NCBI RefSeq assembly: GCF_001638985.1 | Contig: NW_017265136.1 | Coordinates: forward strand, 372,001-436,000 | Length of the DNA stretch: 64,000 nucleotides | Reading direction: 5' to 3' | Source of the DNA: Phycomyces blakesleeanus NRRL 1555(-) | Taxonomy: Eukaryota; Mucoromycota; Mucoromycetes; Mucorales; Phycomycetaceae | Shown here: piece by piece, positions 23,503 through 36,031 of the stretch | How positions within the stretch are numbered: the stretch's first letter is position 1 | Layout: the number at the start of each line of letters is the position of its first letter | Notes under the pieces: generated by a model | The model's database searches: none | The model's input: the letters and a program-made list of their open reading frames with translations, nothing else | Told to the model about the DNA's origin: nothing | Program-made: the position numbers and the translations under genes

Positions 23503-26500
23503 ATGACTACCATCGTACCAACGATTCAACCTTCTCTTGACTTTGCTGCTCAGAACGATCAATTATGGAAAATTATTGAGAAACAACGACTCATCATTCA
23601 GAATCTCCAAAAGAGCTTGGTAAAAGTGACAGCCGAACGCGATAATCTCCTGAAAAAGTCTCGAAATCATGACCTGGACGATGAGCTGACAAGTACAATT
23701 ATACCTGAAGTTGATAACAATCACCATCACATTGATAATCTCGAAAGGTCTTCTTTGAGCTCGTCATCTGAGTCCCTTCAACAGCCCGCTACTTACCCCG
23801 AATTCTCGGAGGCAATACTTCTAGGGCCCGTACCCCCTCCAAGATCTCCTTATCGTCAAAATTCGTCCAAAGATGTCCATAACTCAACCATTTTACACCC
23901 TAATACTCCTTCTGCTCCTGCTCCTGTTACTTTTCCCGCTCTTGCTCCTCCTACTCCTTCTGCTCATCATCATAATCAACAACAACAACAACAACATAAT
24001 AATAATAATAATAATAATAATACTAATATTAGTACCTCCTATAATTCAACCATACCATCAAACTCTAATTATCAACAAAACCTTACTCACGACAAAGATA
24101 CTCAGCCCCACCCTGTTAATCAAACACACGCCAATAGACCAGCGCCTCTCAAATTAACTTTATCTCACACCATTGCCGCTACAACAAACACCTCCACCTC
24201 CACCTCAACCCCCACCTCGACTTCAACCTCAACCTCAACTACTACTGCCCCTTATTCTTCTCATTCACATCAAAGCAACCATCATACGAGAGAAAAAACC
24301 GCTAATGACCATGCTTACACACCTACAACAGCCGGGCATGAGTATTCGCATAATATAGTACCTGCACACTACAATGCTCTCACCGAAGATACTGAATCCC
24401 CCGCCTACAATGTGTCTTGCGACAAAGACCTTCGGGCGATTACAAAACCACAGGTTTGCTCTTCAAGAAATGAGGACCCCGACGGGCTATCATACTCATC
24501 GCTCGTACACGAAAAGCCACAATTCCTTGCACAAGTGCATAAACCACAGCGACCTGCAAGAGTACATCAAGATCACAGTTCAGGCTCTGTTCGTACTCTG
24601 GTTGGACAAGAGCTCGCTGCATACGCTCTTCCGTCTCCAATGCCTTTTATGAGCCCTGAGGTACATGGCACTTCTGTTGTACAACACAATTCATCCGTGG
24701 ATGAGGATCGATTCAACCGTACCCAACCGAATGAATTTAGGAGAGATTTTGATGGAGAAACACTAGTTAGTACTTCAGGAATCATTCTTTCACCAACAGC
24801 GATGTCAGTACCGATAACAACAGCGGCATCAATGGCAGCAATGGCAAAGACAGTAACCAAACCATTACCAAAAAACCCTTTCTTTTCAAATATGGCTGGT
24901 ATTTCTGTAAAAGTGGTTGGATCAAGCATAAAAACAAACGAGAAAGGAAAAGAAGCGGTGTATTTTATTATTGCGGTTATCAAGACACCTGATTTCTCAA
25001 GCAGCACATCCGAAGAGCTTTGGAGAGTAGAAAAGCAGCATTCAGATATAGTGACATTAGATTCACAGGTAAAACACATAAGAATAGTGATTTTTTTACT
25101 AGCTTTTTTAAAAAAAAATTGATATATATATCTAACAGCTCATATCTACCTAGTTGAAACTTCAGGTTCGGTCTGCAGCACAGAGAATTGGTAAACTTCC
25201 GGACAAAGCACTCTTTTCTACCCATGCACCAAACAAAGTGGATCAAAGAAAGGTTAGCTATCTTATATTTGTGTGTGTTATACATTTAAACATCAATAAA
25301 ATTAGCTGCTTATTATTATTTTTTGCTCTTGTAGATTGCAATTGAAAAATATTTACAGAATGCTATCAATGTATCAGTTGATGATTCCAATTGGCTTTGC
25401 GAATTCCTTAGCACAAATGTAGTCACTGACCAACGGCATCCTTCTCATGTAAAGTATAACAAAGAAAAACATATATTTCATCAAATAGCTAATTCAGAGT
25501 ATATTTTCTTTTAGCCTTTAGGACACAAGTACGGATACTTGACCAAACGCGGGAAAAACTTTGGTGGATGGAAAACAAGATATTTCTCACTTGAAGGTCC
25601 TGAACTTCACTATTATGATGGAGTGAGTAGAACTTTCTTTAATAGCGAATTATCCCATCCCATCCTATCCTATTCTATGCACATATATTTATTTATTTAC
25701 TTGTTTATATTGTTGGTGTTGTAGAAAGATGGTCCTCTTCTTGGTACAATCAGATTATATAGTGCGCAAATTGGTCGTCAAACCAGTGCGCCACAAACTG
25801 GAACAGACTCTTCTAGTGACAACAGATCATTTAGACACGCCTTTTTGATCTTGGAACCAAAGAAAACAGCGCCCAATGGTGTCAATCGCCACGTGCTCTG
25901 TGCTAGCTCTGATGCCGAAAGAGATCAGTGGGTAGAAGCACTTGCCCAGTATGTCAATCGGCAAAATGCCAGTAGCGAAGAAGAGAATATAAAGCGAAAC
26001 AATAACCAGAAAGCCAGCAAGAAAGGAGACAAAGCACGCAAGGCACGGAGCAGTGATACAGTCCCAACAGTACCAACAAACACCAAGAAAACATCGTATT
26101 TACCACGATCTAGCTCAGACACAACCTTATACCCTTCCGAATCATTATCACCATCTGATGCTACTAGTAGTAATACACTGACCAGCATACGAGAAAAGGA
26201 TATACAGGCCTTGCGGGACCGATCGAGTGCTGACCACGTCCTCTTTGGTCAGAGACAGCAGTTCTCAAAGCGCAATTCGATTAGCTTTCCTCCAAGAGAA
26301 GGCACAGACGAACTCTTCCGAAGCTCGGACTATCTGTCGCAAATCAGTACCACATTTGATGGCAACAACCCAAGGCCATTCTATAGATCAGGAACCACCG
26401 ATAGCTCTGTAGAGCAAGATGCAAAAAAGGCAAAGCAGATGATTAACCGACGCACATTTTGGGGGAAAAAGATATTCTCAAGTTCTTCTAATGAAGTCCT

Positions 26501-28115
26501 TCAGACCGACATTTTTGGTACAGCCGCACCAGATTCGGCATCCTCGTTAGGATCAGCGTCAGTAACGACAGCAACAACGATGGCAGCAACATTAACAGCA
26601 CCAGCAGCAATAACTTCGCCGTCGACATCATCCTCGACTGCAAACTCAAACACCAATCAATCTGGTGGCTTACGCGGACTACTTTCCCGTAGTTCGAGCG
26701 AAACAGCAGAAAGAGCAATGGCTGACAATAAAATGTCAAGTACAGAGATGTTTGGTAAACCTTCAAGGCCCGTATTTGGCGTACCTTTGGAAGAAGCAGT
26801 TCGTATTTCCAGGATATCTGAAAAATATGAACTTCCTGCCATTGTCTATCGCTGTATAGAATACCTTGAGGCAAAGGATGCATTTGAAGAAGAAGGAATA
26901 TATCGTCTTAGTGGCAGTGCTGTGAAGATTAAAAGTTTGAAAGATCAATTTAATCAAGGTAAGAATATGGCATAACCCCAATCTTTATTTATTTATTTCT
27001 TTTTGAGATTATATGTATATGTAAATACTAATCAATATAATATTCATTAGAAGGAGATATCAATCTTCTCGAGTCAGAAGAGTATCATGATCTTCACGCT
27101 GTTGCTGGTCTACTTAAGATGTGGCTCCGTGAACTTCCGGGAAACATTCTAACATCAGAGCTCATGAACGACTTTATGTTGGTGATTGGTATGTACTTAT
27201 ATCTGTGCGCATTTACTTTTTCTAAAAGTAAATAAATGAACAGAGGATTTATGGTGGGTATGTTCTAATATTTTCAAAATCACGATCATATTGATTTTAG
27301 ATGTGATCGATCGCAATGAAAGGATTACTGAACTTGGAAGACTTGTGTCCTTGTTACCCTTGGCGAACTACACTCTTTTGCGAACCCTATCTGCTCATCT
27401 CGTACGGGTAGTACAAAACGCCGAAATAAATAAGATGAACATGCGAAACATTGGAATTGTCTTTTCTGCAACGCTCGGAATCCCTTCTGGTATATTTCAT
27501 CTACTTCTGACCGAGTTTAGCTATGTATTCTGGACAGTTAATATCAATAACGACGACGACGACAACGACAACGATGACTCTTTAATCACAGGTGGACAAT
27601 ACAATTACAAATCTAACGTACCACTGTACCAGCAGAATAAGGATCTATATGGATTATCTTCCGCACAGCCTGAGTTGACTTTGATAGAAGACTCTTCAAA
27701 ACTTCACATCTCGCGAAGTATGGCTGAAGAGACTAGCCGAAGTAACCGAAATAGTAGAAGTTATATGGATGGTGCTCCACAAATTATTGTGGGACTAGAA
27801 TCACAGATCGAGTGTGAGTTTTATATATATATACACACGAAATAATTTCGTTCAAGCATTACTAACACCTATGTTTGTCGTTGCTTATTTTTATTTTATT
27901 TTCAAAAAAAAATTGTAGTGATCGGACCATTACAAATTGAAAATAATGACATTTGTCTTGACTTGTCTGATTTTGACTGTAGCGAGAATAGCGGCGTATC
28001 AGGAAAGAAATTTGACTTTTTCAAGGATGTTATAGAAGCTGGCTTCCCAAGTAGCAGACAAACTGTAGTAAAAAACGATGTACATTTTGACAACAGCGTT
28101 GCAAATTCGTACTAA
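23503..28115 (+). CDS. PX-PH-RhoGAP protein (Bem3-like)
   Basis: Eight exons: 23503-25068, 25154-25252, 25335-25448, 25515-25622, 25725-26958, 27051-27188, 27301-27813, 27919-28115; 1322 residues. A short coiled coil (LWKIIEKQRLIIQNLQKSL, residues about 20-50) precedes a long Pro/Thr/Gln/Asn low-complexity region. A PX domain (about 462-593, from FFSNMAGISVKVVGS) would bind phosphoinositides. A PH domain (about 595-705) starts GHKYGYLTKRGKNFGGWKTR and ends ERDQWVEALAQYV. A RhoGAP domain (about 979-1165) contains GIYRLSGSAVKIK with the arginine finger, LLKMWLRELPGNIL and NMRNIGIVFSATLGIPSG. The order PX-PH-RhoGAP matches yeast Bem3, a GAP for Cdc42 acting at sites of polarised growth. An acidic Asp/Asn run follows the GAP domain. 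Orthology to Bem3 is likely; GTPase specificity is inferred. Confidence 0.9.
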
Positions 28116-28850
28116 TTATGGTGCGGCAAGTAAATAACAAGAGCCAGAAAACAAGAATCCTTTAAACCAAAAATTATTAAAGGAAATTTTTGTTTTATTC
28201 TTTTATTTTTATTATTAAAAATAAGCCTTTGTTAATTATTTATATATTGGCTACTCTGTAAAAAAAAAATCATTACTTGACATACATTTTTGCTAAACAG
28301 CAAACATTTCAAAAGATAAACATAATGTTATGTTGAAATTCTATTTCGAAATAATAGTACTTTCTTTTTTTTTTAAAAAAAAATATAGGTATGTGTAAGT
28401 AGTATAAAGGGAAATAACCTCTGTCTGTATTAAGATTGAGTATTGAGATATTAGTGGAGCTTCTATCAGACTTTAAATACCCTTTACCAAAAGTAATGGC
28501 CTTCTCGTATCTGTGTTTAACTTATTCATTGGCTTGGAATATGGAAACAATCGTCGTGATAATGAGAGAGAGAAAAAGAAACCATTATGACCTTGTTAAC
28601 ATACATTATTATGAATAATTGGGCAGCACAATATCAGCGATCTTACGGGAACGACATTTCCTAGTGGGGCACGACACTTCTATCTAACCGGACTAATCAA
28701 TTGTGGCTACATGTCCGGGGCCCGGTGTCTTTCTCTAAACCTTCAGGGCAAAATGGTGGGACTTGAAGAAATTCAATATATTCATTGTATGCATTAGCTT
28801 TACTACTTTGTCCTCGCACTTAGTGTTCATTGATCTCTCGCCAGGCTGTC
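28116..28850. other. No firm gene; T/A tract and possible relic
   Basis: Downstream DNA of the RhoGAP gene. A T10A9 tract lies at 28365-28383. A 60-codon plus frame at 28436-28618 (…SYLCLTYSLAWNMETIVVIM…) and the GC-richer stretch at 28620-28750 read like eroded coding DNA and may belong to the relic that follows. Confidence 0.4.
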
Positions 28851-30196
28851 CGTAAAGTCCTCCCTAACCTAGGTCCATAATTAGAGAAACAACTTTTACG
28901 GGCGGCTATTCATTGTCGTTCCTACGTTGTGGAACTGTAAAGTAGAAAAGGGACACTGAAAGAAACCCTCCAGAATTGCTTTCTGATATTCACAACGGTT
29001 GCACAATATAGGGTGTCGACCCAGGTATAACTGGCTTGATGACCGCCGTGGACTCTTTGGAAGATCAAAAACGACAAATAGTAGTGACCCTCAATGAATA
29101 TTATCATATTTGTGGTTATTGTTGTATTTGTGATACTTTGATATCTGATATCATGTACGAACCCATACAGAAGTACCTGTCAAAGAGGTCGTTATAAATG
29201 ATGATCCAATACGAAGTTCCTGTCTGAAACATAATAGCAATATGTCTGAACCATCATTGGATCATCTTCAAGAAGTACTTAAACTATTATCGCAAAGCAG
29301 TCGAGAGGACTCATACCCAGGGTGACTGTATATATCTCAATAAATATAAATATCATAGATAAAATAGCTTTTATTAAGAAAGCTCGATTTGACTTGATCT
29401 TTTAAACAAACGATAAAAAAAGAGTCTCAAGGTACTTGTCGTCCCAACCTTTCCAGATACACAAATATAACAGTTATAATAACTCCAAACACTTGAGAAA
29501 GAAGCATCAAGATGAAAATGAGGCAATATTTAAAATGATCAACGAACTTCCTTCTGTCAAAACTGTTGATTTATCTTAATTGAATGAAGCTTGTGAAGAA
29601 AACGAATTATCATTCATGACACGTTCTACGACTATTATAACGCAGATAGCTGGTAAATCAATAGATGTTTAAGTATAAAACATGATTTCTTAATAACACA
29701 TTACATAGGTACTCAAAGTTGAGATTCAAAGCATACTTAAAGAAACAAAAAGAGGCGTGAGTGAAATATGCCAACGGTTACTTGTCGGAATCCAGAAGTG
29801 TTACCAAGGCAGCAGAATAGGAATCAAGACAGCTCCCAAAGAAAAGGTTCCATTCACTACCCAAATGTGCCCCAATACACAGTTATGCCTCTTTCGAAGA
29901 CAATAATTGCGTTTTAAAATGCTAGTTTTTCTAGTTCTATGAAAGGGAAGAAGGCTGCTCCTGTAAAGTTGATAAAAAAGAAGATAATGCAACGGCTTAA
30001 GAATCTTGTGGAAGTATGTTTTGTCGACGAATATATCATCAGTCAGGTATGTAATGCTTGCAAAAATAGGAGCCTTTACAATATTGCTGCGGCTGCTTCA
30101 AAACAGAAAGTCCATTCAGTGTTGCGTTACAGTAACACCAATTGTGACATTATCTGGAATCGCGATGTCAATGCGGCAAAGAATATGCTTGACTAA
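28850..30196 (+). pseudogene. Second TnpB/Fanzor-like nuclease relic
   Basis: A RuvC-I-like motif GVDPGITGLMTAVDS begins at 29012 and is followed by VVTLNEYYH. Broken middle segments (NLRKKHQDENEAIFKMI…, YSKLRFKAYLKKQKEA) come next. A better preserved C-terminal frame (29939-30196) holds KGKKAAPVKLIKKKIM (RuvC-II region, catalytic acidic residue apparently lost: NASFSSS), a zinc ribbon ISQVCNACKNRS with YSNTNCDIIWNRDVNAAKNM, the RuvC-III 'WNRDVNAAKN' signature. Stops and frameshifts throughout exclude function. Its sequence differs strongly from the relic at 16.4-18.8 kb, so the two derive from different lineages within the TnpB/Fanzor group. No guide-RNA-like region or terminal repeats could be assigned. 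Confidence 0.75.
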
Positions 30197-30199
30197 TTT

Positions 30200-31563
30200 A
30201 TGTTTACTGCGCAAAACGAGAATCAACGACATTTCTCATTCCGGCGGTCACAACCACAAGTATAAGCTTTTTTTTTTATTTAGTTTCAGTATGTGATTAA
30301 CAAGACTTCCTGACATATCCGTACAGGTAACTTCAGGAATCTTAATTTATTTTGATTCGTCTGAAGAAGAAGAAAAAGCTAAAATCGTCTGAATTTAAAG
30401 TAGACAAACTGAGTGGGTAATAAGTATGAATACTTTTGGATCAGATATAATTATCTGATGCTAGACAGCAAGACACAAGCGGGTGGTCCAGTAAAATTGA
30501 GATGTGTCAATCTCCTAGTATCAGCAATGTTTTAGACTTAAGGTCTAGTGGCATATATTGGTATGGCATGTATTCCTTTTATTAATGCTTTACAGAACTC
30601 GAAAAATAAATAAATAAGGCCATTTATTCTGAGGTTTAAATAAAGTATATACACATTTAATTCTTAATCTTTCACTCACTTGAGGGTGTAAATGCGGCTA
30701 CAATGCTTTTGAAACATATATCTGTTTGTCTTATTCGAGAAGAATAATTGACTATTCACCTTTTTACTTTTAACCAACAGTCCTAATGCTGTAATAACAA
30801 TAGTTGTAGTTCTTTGACTAAATGGTACATATTTAAGAACCAAGTATATGTCTATGTATATATATATATATATAGAATCTCCAACAAAAATTTCCATTTA
30901 TTCTTATTTAGACTTTTAGCGGTGGACCTCTGGACAGGGTAACCTACCCTCTCAGCACTTTACTTGCAAAAGTGGATCGGTCCAACCGCCGCTTATTTAT
31001 TTTTATATATATAATATTACATTAAATTAATGCAAAGTAAATAAAGTAAGAGGGAGAAACATGACTCAACATTGGAAGAGAGAGAAAGAAAGAAAGAAAA
31101 AATAGAGCGTTTCTTATTTAATCTTTTATTTTTGGGTTGCTTTTATCCTAGCAAGGAAGAAGTGTCCAGGTATAGAAATATAAGTCAAACTTTCTTATTT
31201 GATTGCCGAGAAACCGGAATTATTATTATTGTTATTTTTTGGTTTTTAGTAATGCAATTATTTAGGGTACTATATGTGTTTCAAAACAACTCTATAGGAT
31301 GTTTTTATGAGTATTACATATTTAATTGGTCAGATATATTATATGTGCTATACAAGCCTAATGTTAGTTAAAGACGGGATCATGGTAATCCAGTATTTGT
31401 TGTATTGAAGCCCAGTTGATTTTCTTTTTTTTGAAATTCTCTTGCAAAGTACCTAATTCAGGGGGAAATTTCTGTAAATGGATTGAATAGCTGTGATCAT
31501 TCTTTTTTCCTTGTTCGGTCACTAGCGTCTTTGAGACACAACAAGCTTGGAAGGCTTATTGAC
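30200..31563. other. Intergenic with a three-way-junction fold
   Basis: No supported gene. The notable part is 30919-30989 (see the separate entry). A plus frame at 31072-31371 is AT-rich and unlike any known protein. The last 150 bases should hold the promoter of the aminopeptidase gene. Confidence 0.45.
30919..30989. other. Nested inverted repeats forming a T-shaped fold
   Basis: An outer stem pairs GCGGTGGACC (30919-30928) with GGTCCA-A-CCGC (30979-30989), ten base pairs with one bulged A. Inside it are two more hairpins: AGGGTA-ACC-TACCCT (about 30936-30950) and CACTTT-ACTTGCA-AAAGTG (about 30956-30974). All three stems are visible by eye and together give a three-way junction. Either strand could fold. 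It could be a structured RNA, a cruciform or a terminal sequence of a mobile element; I recognise no known family. Confidence 0.6.
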
Positions 31564-34500
31564 ATGAGCACTATAAAACCATCACGAATGATTGGCTTTG
31601 ATCGGCGGTTCCTTTGGCTTCTATTTCCAGTACTTGTCGCAATCTACATTGCTAATCAGCGTGACATCATGACTATTCCTACCGAACGTCAAGTTTTGCC
31701 TTCTAATGTCAGACCATCTCATTATACTCTCACTCTCGCACCTGATCTTGAGGAATTTGTATTTGAAGGAAGAGTTAAAATTGAGCAAGTATAATATCTC
31801 TCTCTCTGTGCAATTAATTCATTTGGTCAATCATTTTTATTCGTATTATTATTAATAAGCGTATTAATTCGAAATCCACTTTGTTTTACTATTTATCCTT
31901 GACTTCTTCCCTGCAGCCTGGACGTCAATGATGCATCTAAAACCATTGTAGTCAACGTACAAGAGATTGATATAAGCTCTGCTGTGCTATCTGTTGTCTC
32001 GGGTGAAACGTAGGTTTTCTATTTATTTATCGATCGATTAATTCCAATACCTTTTACCAAAAAAAAATCAATTCAATTCAATTCAATTCAATTCAATTCA
32101 ATGCAAACAGATAAATAGATTATGTCTTAACTTATACCAAATAATACATTAATGGGTATCTTTATCAATTTTCTCTAGTCAAACTTCCACCAAGATTACC
32201 TATGATGAGGACCTTCAGATTGCTACCCTGTATTTTGCTAATGAAGTCAAGGCTGGTTCCAAGGCAGTACTTGACATTTCCTTCAAGGGTATCTTGAATG
32301 ACAAGATGAATGGATTCTACCGCTCGACATACAAAGATTCCGAAGGAAATACAAAGTATGCTTTCTATTACTAAAAAGTCTTTAAAAGTCTGAAGCCTAT
32401 AACATTGAACTCATTAATCAAATATTAAAATCCAAAACAAAATAAAACAAAAAAGGTATTTAGCTTCTACTCAATTTGAAGCCACTTCTGCCAGACGCGC
32501 TTTCCCTTGCTGGGACGAGGTAAATAATGAACACATGCTCTAGAATGATATCATATCATATCTAATCCGATCTGATTATTAATTAAAACCAATTTTCTCT
32601 CTCTTTCTTTCTTTGTGTGTATGTGCTCTTAATTTTATCAATAATAAGCCAGCGATAAAGGCAACATTTGATGTTACACTTGTGGTCCCTACTGAGTTGA
32701 CCGCATTGTCTAACATGGACGTAGTTTCTGAAGAGGTACACGACTCCAAAAAGGATGTTGTCTATAGAACAACACCCATTATGAGCACATACTTGTTGGC
32801 TTTTGTGGTTGGTCCTTTCGAGTATATTGAGGCCTTTACATCCGGAGAACACAATGGGCGTAAAATCCGTTCTCGTGTGTATACTCTGCCAGGTACAGCC
32901 TATCAAGGTCGCCATGCTCTCCAAGTATGTACAGAGGCATTGGAGTACTTTGCAAAGGTATTTGGTGAACCATATCCTTTACCCAAGATGGACATGGTAG
33001 CCATTCCCGATTTCGATTCAGGTATATTGATTGAAGCCTTCCTCTTCTTATTATCATTATTTACAAAAAGAAAAATACTAATATGCATATAAATTTTTTA
33101 GGTGCCATGGAGAACTGGGGTAATTACACGCTTGGTTTTAATAGATTATTTTTTTGTTGAACATCTTGCTAACTTGTTTTCTTTCTTTCAATGCAGGTTT
33201 GGTTACCTACAGAACTGTTGCCGTAAGTACACATGCAATTCACTCTTTCCTTCATATATAAACCTAAGAGAGAGAGAGAGAGAGAGAGAAATACAAACAG
33301 TCAACTAAAACAAATTAAAACCACATAGCTTTTATTTGATGATGAACGATCTTCAATCGAAACCAAAAAGACGATTGGCTATGTTGTGTGTCATGAACTT
33401 GCCCATCAATGGTTTGGTAACTTGGTAAGTACATAATTAATTAACTAATTAGTTAACTCACATAGTTTTTCTAATCCCCTCTATTATTATTCTTTTTTTT
33501 TTAAAAAAAAAAGGTGACTATGGAGTGGTGGGATCACTTGTGGTTGAATGAAGGTTTCGCTACCTGGGTTGGTTGGTTTGCTCTCGACCACATCCACCCA
33601 GAGTGGGACGTCTGGACAAACTTTGTGACAGACTCTTTGCCCTCAGCTCTCGTTCTTGATTCTCTCAGATCTTCTCACCCGATCGAAGTCGCTGTCAAGG
33701 ATCCTAAAGAGGTCTCCCAGATCTTTGATGCCATCTCATATCTCAAGGGTGCGAGTGTCATCCGTATGTTGAGTTCTTGGTTAGGCGTCGAGACGTTTTT
33801 AGAAGGTATCCGCCAGTACATCCAGGCACACAAATTTTCGAATGCTTCTACAGATGATCTTTGGGCTGCCTTGAGTGATGCTGCTGGCGTAGATGTATCC
33901 GAGTTCATGACTCTCTGGACACGTCGTGTTGGTGTAAGCATATACTCAAAAAAAATGAAGCTCTTTTTTTTTATCAAAAAAAAATCCAATACCTCTAACT
34001 ATATTGGCCGTTCGTCATTATTCTTCTTCAATAGTACCCCCTCTTGAGAGTGACATTGAATGGATCTGGATCTATTACTGTTACCCAGACCCGCTATCTT
34101 TCTACTGGTGATGTCAAGGAAGAAGAAGACGAGTAAGTTAAATATGAAAAGAAAAGAAAAATTGTCAAAATATTCACCTTTTTTGTTACATTTCTCTTTA
34201 CTCAATCAAAACTAGTACTATTTGGTGGACACCCCTCAATATTCTCACCCCAGAAGGTCTCGAAAGCTACACACTGACAGATAAATCTCAGACATTCTCC
34301 GTACCTTCACATGGAATTTTTAAGATCAACGCTGGTCAGAAATCGATTTACAGAGTCAACTATCCACTTGAGACCATCGAGATCCTCTCCAATGAAATCA
34401 AAAAAGGACAAGATGGCCTCTTGAAAGATTCGTCAGACAGAATTGGCTTAATTGATGATGCTGCTAACCTATGCATAAGTGGAGATCAAAGCACAGTTGC

Positions 34501-35607
34501 TTTCCTTCGTCTTGCTCAAAACTTTGAGAATGAAACCGATTATTTGTAAGTCATTGGTATTTGTATTAGTAATATTTTCGTTTATGATTACATTGTCTCC
34601 TAAGCTATTTGTTTTGACTTATTTTAAATAATATATATATAGCGTCTGGTCCCAAATTACCATATACCTTGCAAGAATCAAGCGCGTGTGGGGATACCAG
34701 CCTACCGAAGTACAGGATCAACTCACTGCACTAACCCGTCACTTGTTTGTACCCGTAATTAACCGCTTGGGATGGGAGTTCCATTCTACTGAGGATGATA
34801 TCACAAAAAGCTTGAGAGTTATGGCTATTGACCAGGCTGGTGACTCCAAGGACCCTGCCACAATCCGAGAGGCCAACGAACGTTTTGATCGACTGATCAA
34901 GGGTGACAACGATGCTGTGTACCCCAGTGTTCGCGGCGAGGTTTATCGTATTGTTATCAAATCAGCTGAAACCGAAGAGGAAAAGCATCAAAGATTCGAA
35001 GAGATCTTGAGCATTTACCACGATGAAAGTCTGCCCAATGATCAGCAGTTGAATGCACTTAAAGCACTTGGTTCGATCAAGAGCGATATTCTTTTGAAGA
35101 AACTCTTGCAAATGAGTTTAGACGAGAAGCAAGTTCGTGCACAAAATATATTCAGCATCATCACTCCGTAAGTTCAAACTAGTTACTTTTTATAAAGACG
35201 CGTGCAGCAAAAGAATGTTTATTTATTAATCTTAAAATAATCTACACAAACAATACTCTTTCTTTCTTTCTTTCTTTTTTTTTTAAAAAAAAAGTATCGC
35301 AAGAAACCATGAAAGTCATGCTTTGTATTGGGAGTTCTTTAAAGAGAACTACTATCTCTTTGAAAAGAAGTTTGTTAACTCCATAAGTACGCTTGGTTCA
35401 CTTGTTCAGTTAGCCATCCAAGGATTTGTTTCGTTAGACAAGATCAAAGAGGCAGAGGAATTCTTTGCGGACAAGGAAAAATCTCCGTATGTTCGCCCAC
35501 TCGACCAGGCGCTCGAGGCTGCCAGAGTGAACGCCAAGTGGCTCTTGAGAGATCATGACAGTGTAGCTTCCTGGGCTAGTGCCTATGCAGTTGCCACACA
35601 AGTATAA
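31564..35607 (+). CDS. M1-family zinc aminopeptidase with N-terminal membrane anchor
   Basis: Thirteen exons: 31564-31784, 31917-32009, 32179-32355, 32456-32519, 32649-33021, 33102-33119, 33197-33222, 33329-33424, 33514-33933, 34035-34132, 34216-34545, 34643-35167, 35295-35607; 917 residues. A short basic N-terminus precedes FLWLLFPVLVAIYIA, a signal anchor, suggesting a type II membrane protein with a lumenal or extracellular catalytic domain. The GAMENWG exopeptidase motif is encoded by an 18-nt exon plus flanks. The zinc site HELAHQWFGNL…WLNEGFA fits HEXXH-X18-E. The C-terminal helical ERAP1-like domain is present. Relatives include yeast Ape2/Aap1 and animal aminopeptidases N and puromycin-sensitive, which remove N-terminal residues from peptides. 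Intron 1 uses a GC donor (GCAAGT). The acceptors of introns 8 and 12 follow T10A9-10 tracts. Exact ortholog not determinable here. Confidence 0.93.
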
Positions 35608-35736
35608 ATTAATCAAAGTAGCAATATCAATACAATATCTACAGCTACAGCTACAGCTACAGCTACGCCTATAATCATAGTTCTAGTTATAGCTATAGCT
35701 ATAGCTATGGTTATATTTATAACCATAGCCATAGCC

Positions 35737-35775
<39 letters not shown>

Positions 35776-36031
35776 CATCATCGACGTTTCAAAATGTTTC
35801 AATTTATTTCAATTTAATTTAATCATCTTTTCATTTCTATCTTTTTGTTCCTCCTCTTCCTCTTCCTCCTCTTCTGCTTCTTACTATTCTTATTTTATTT
35901 ATTCCTATCTATCTATACTTGAATTATATTTTTTTATAGTTGAGCATAAAATAAACCTCGAAAAAATAAAATAAAATAAAATAAAATAATATTTATATAT
36001 ATATATATATATTTTTTATAAAAAAAAAAGA
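35608..36031. repeat. Simple repeats and a perfect hairpin downstream of the aminopeptidase gene
   Basis: Tandem ACAGCT and ATAGCT units (about 35640-35705) lead into a perfect 12-bp hairpin GCTATGGTTATA/TATAACCATAGC at 35704-35729 with a 2-nt centre, then an AAT array (about 35739-35773). The next gene begins at 36032, so this spacer holds both a 3' end and a promoter. Confidence 0.75.
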
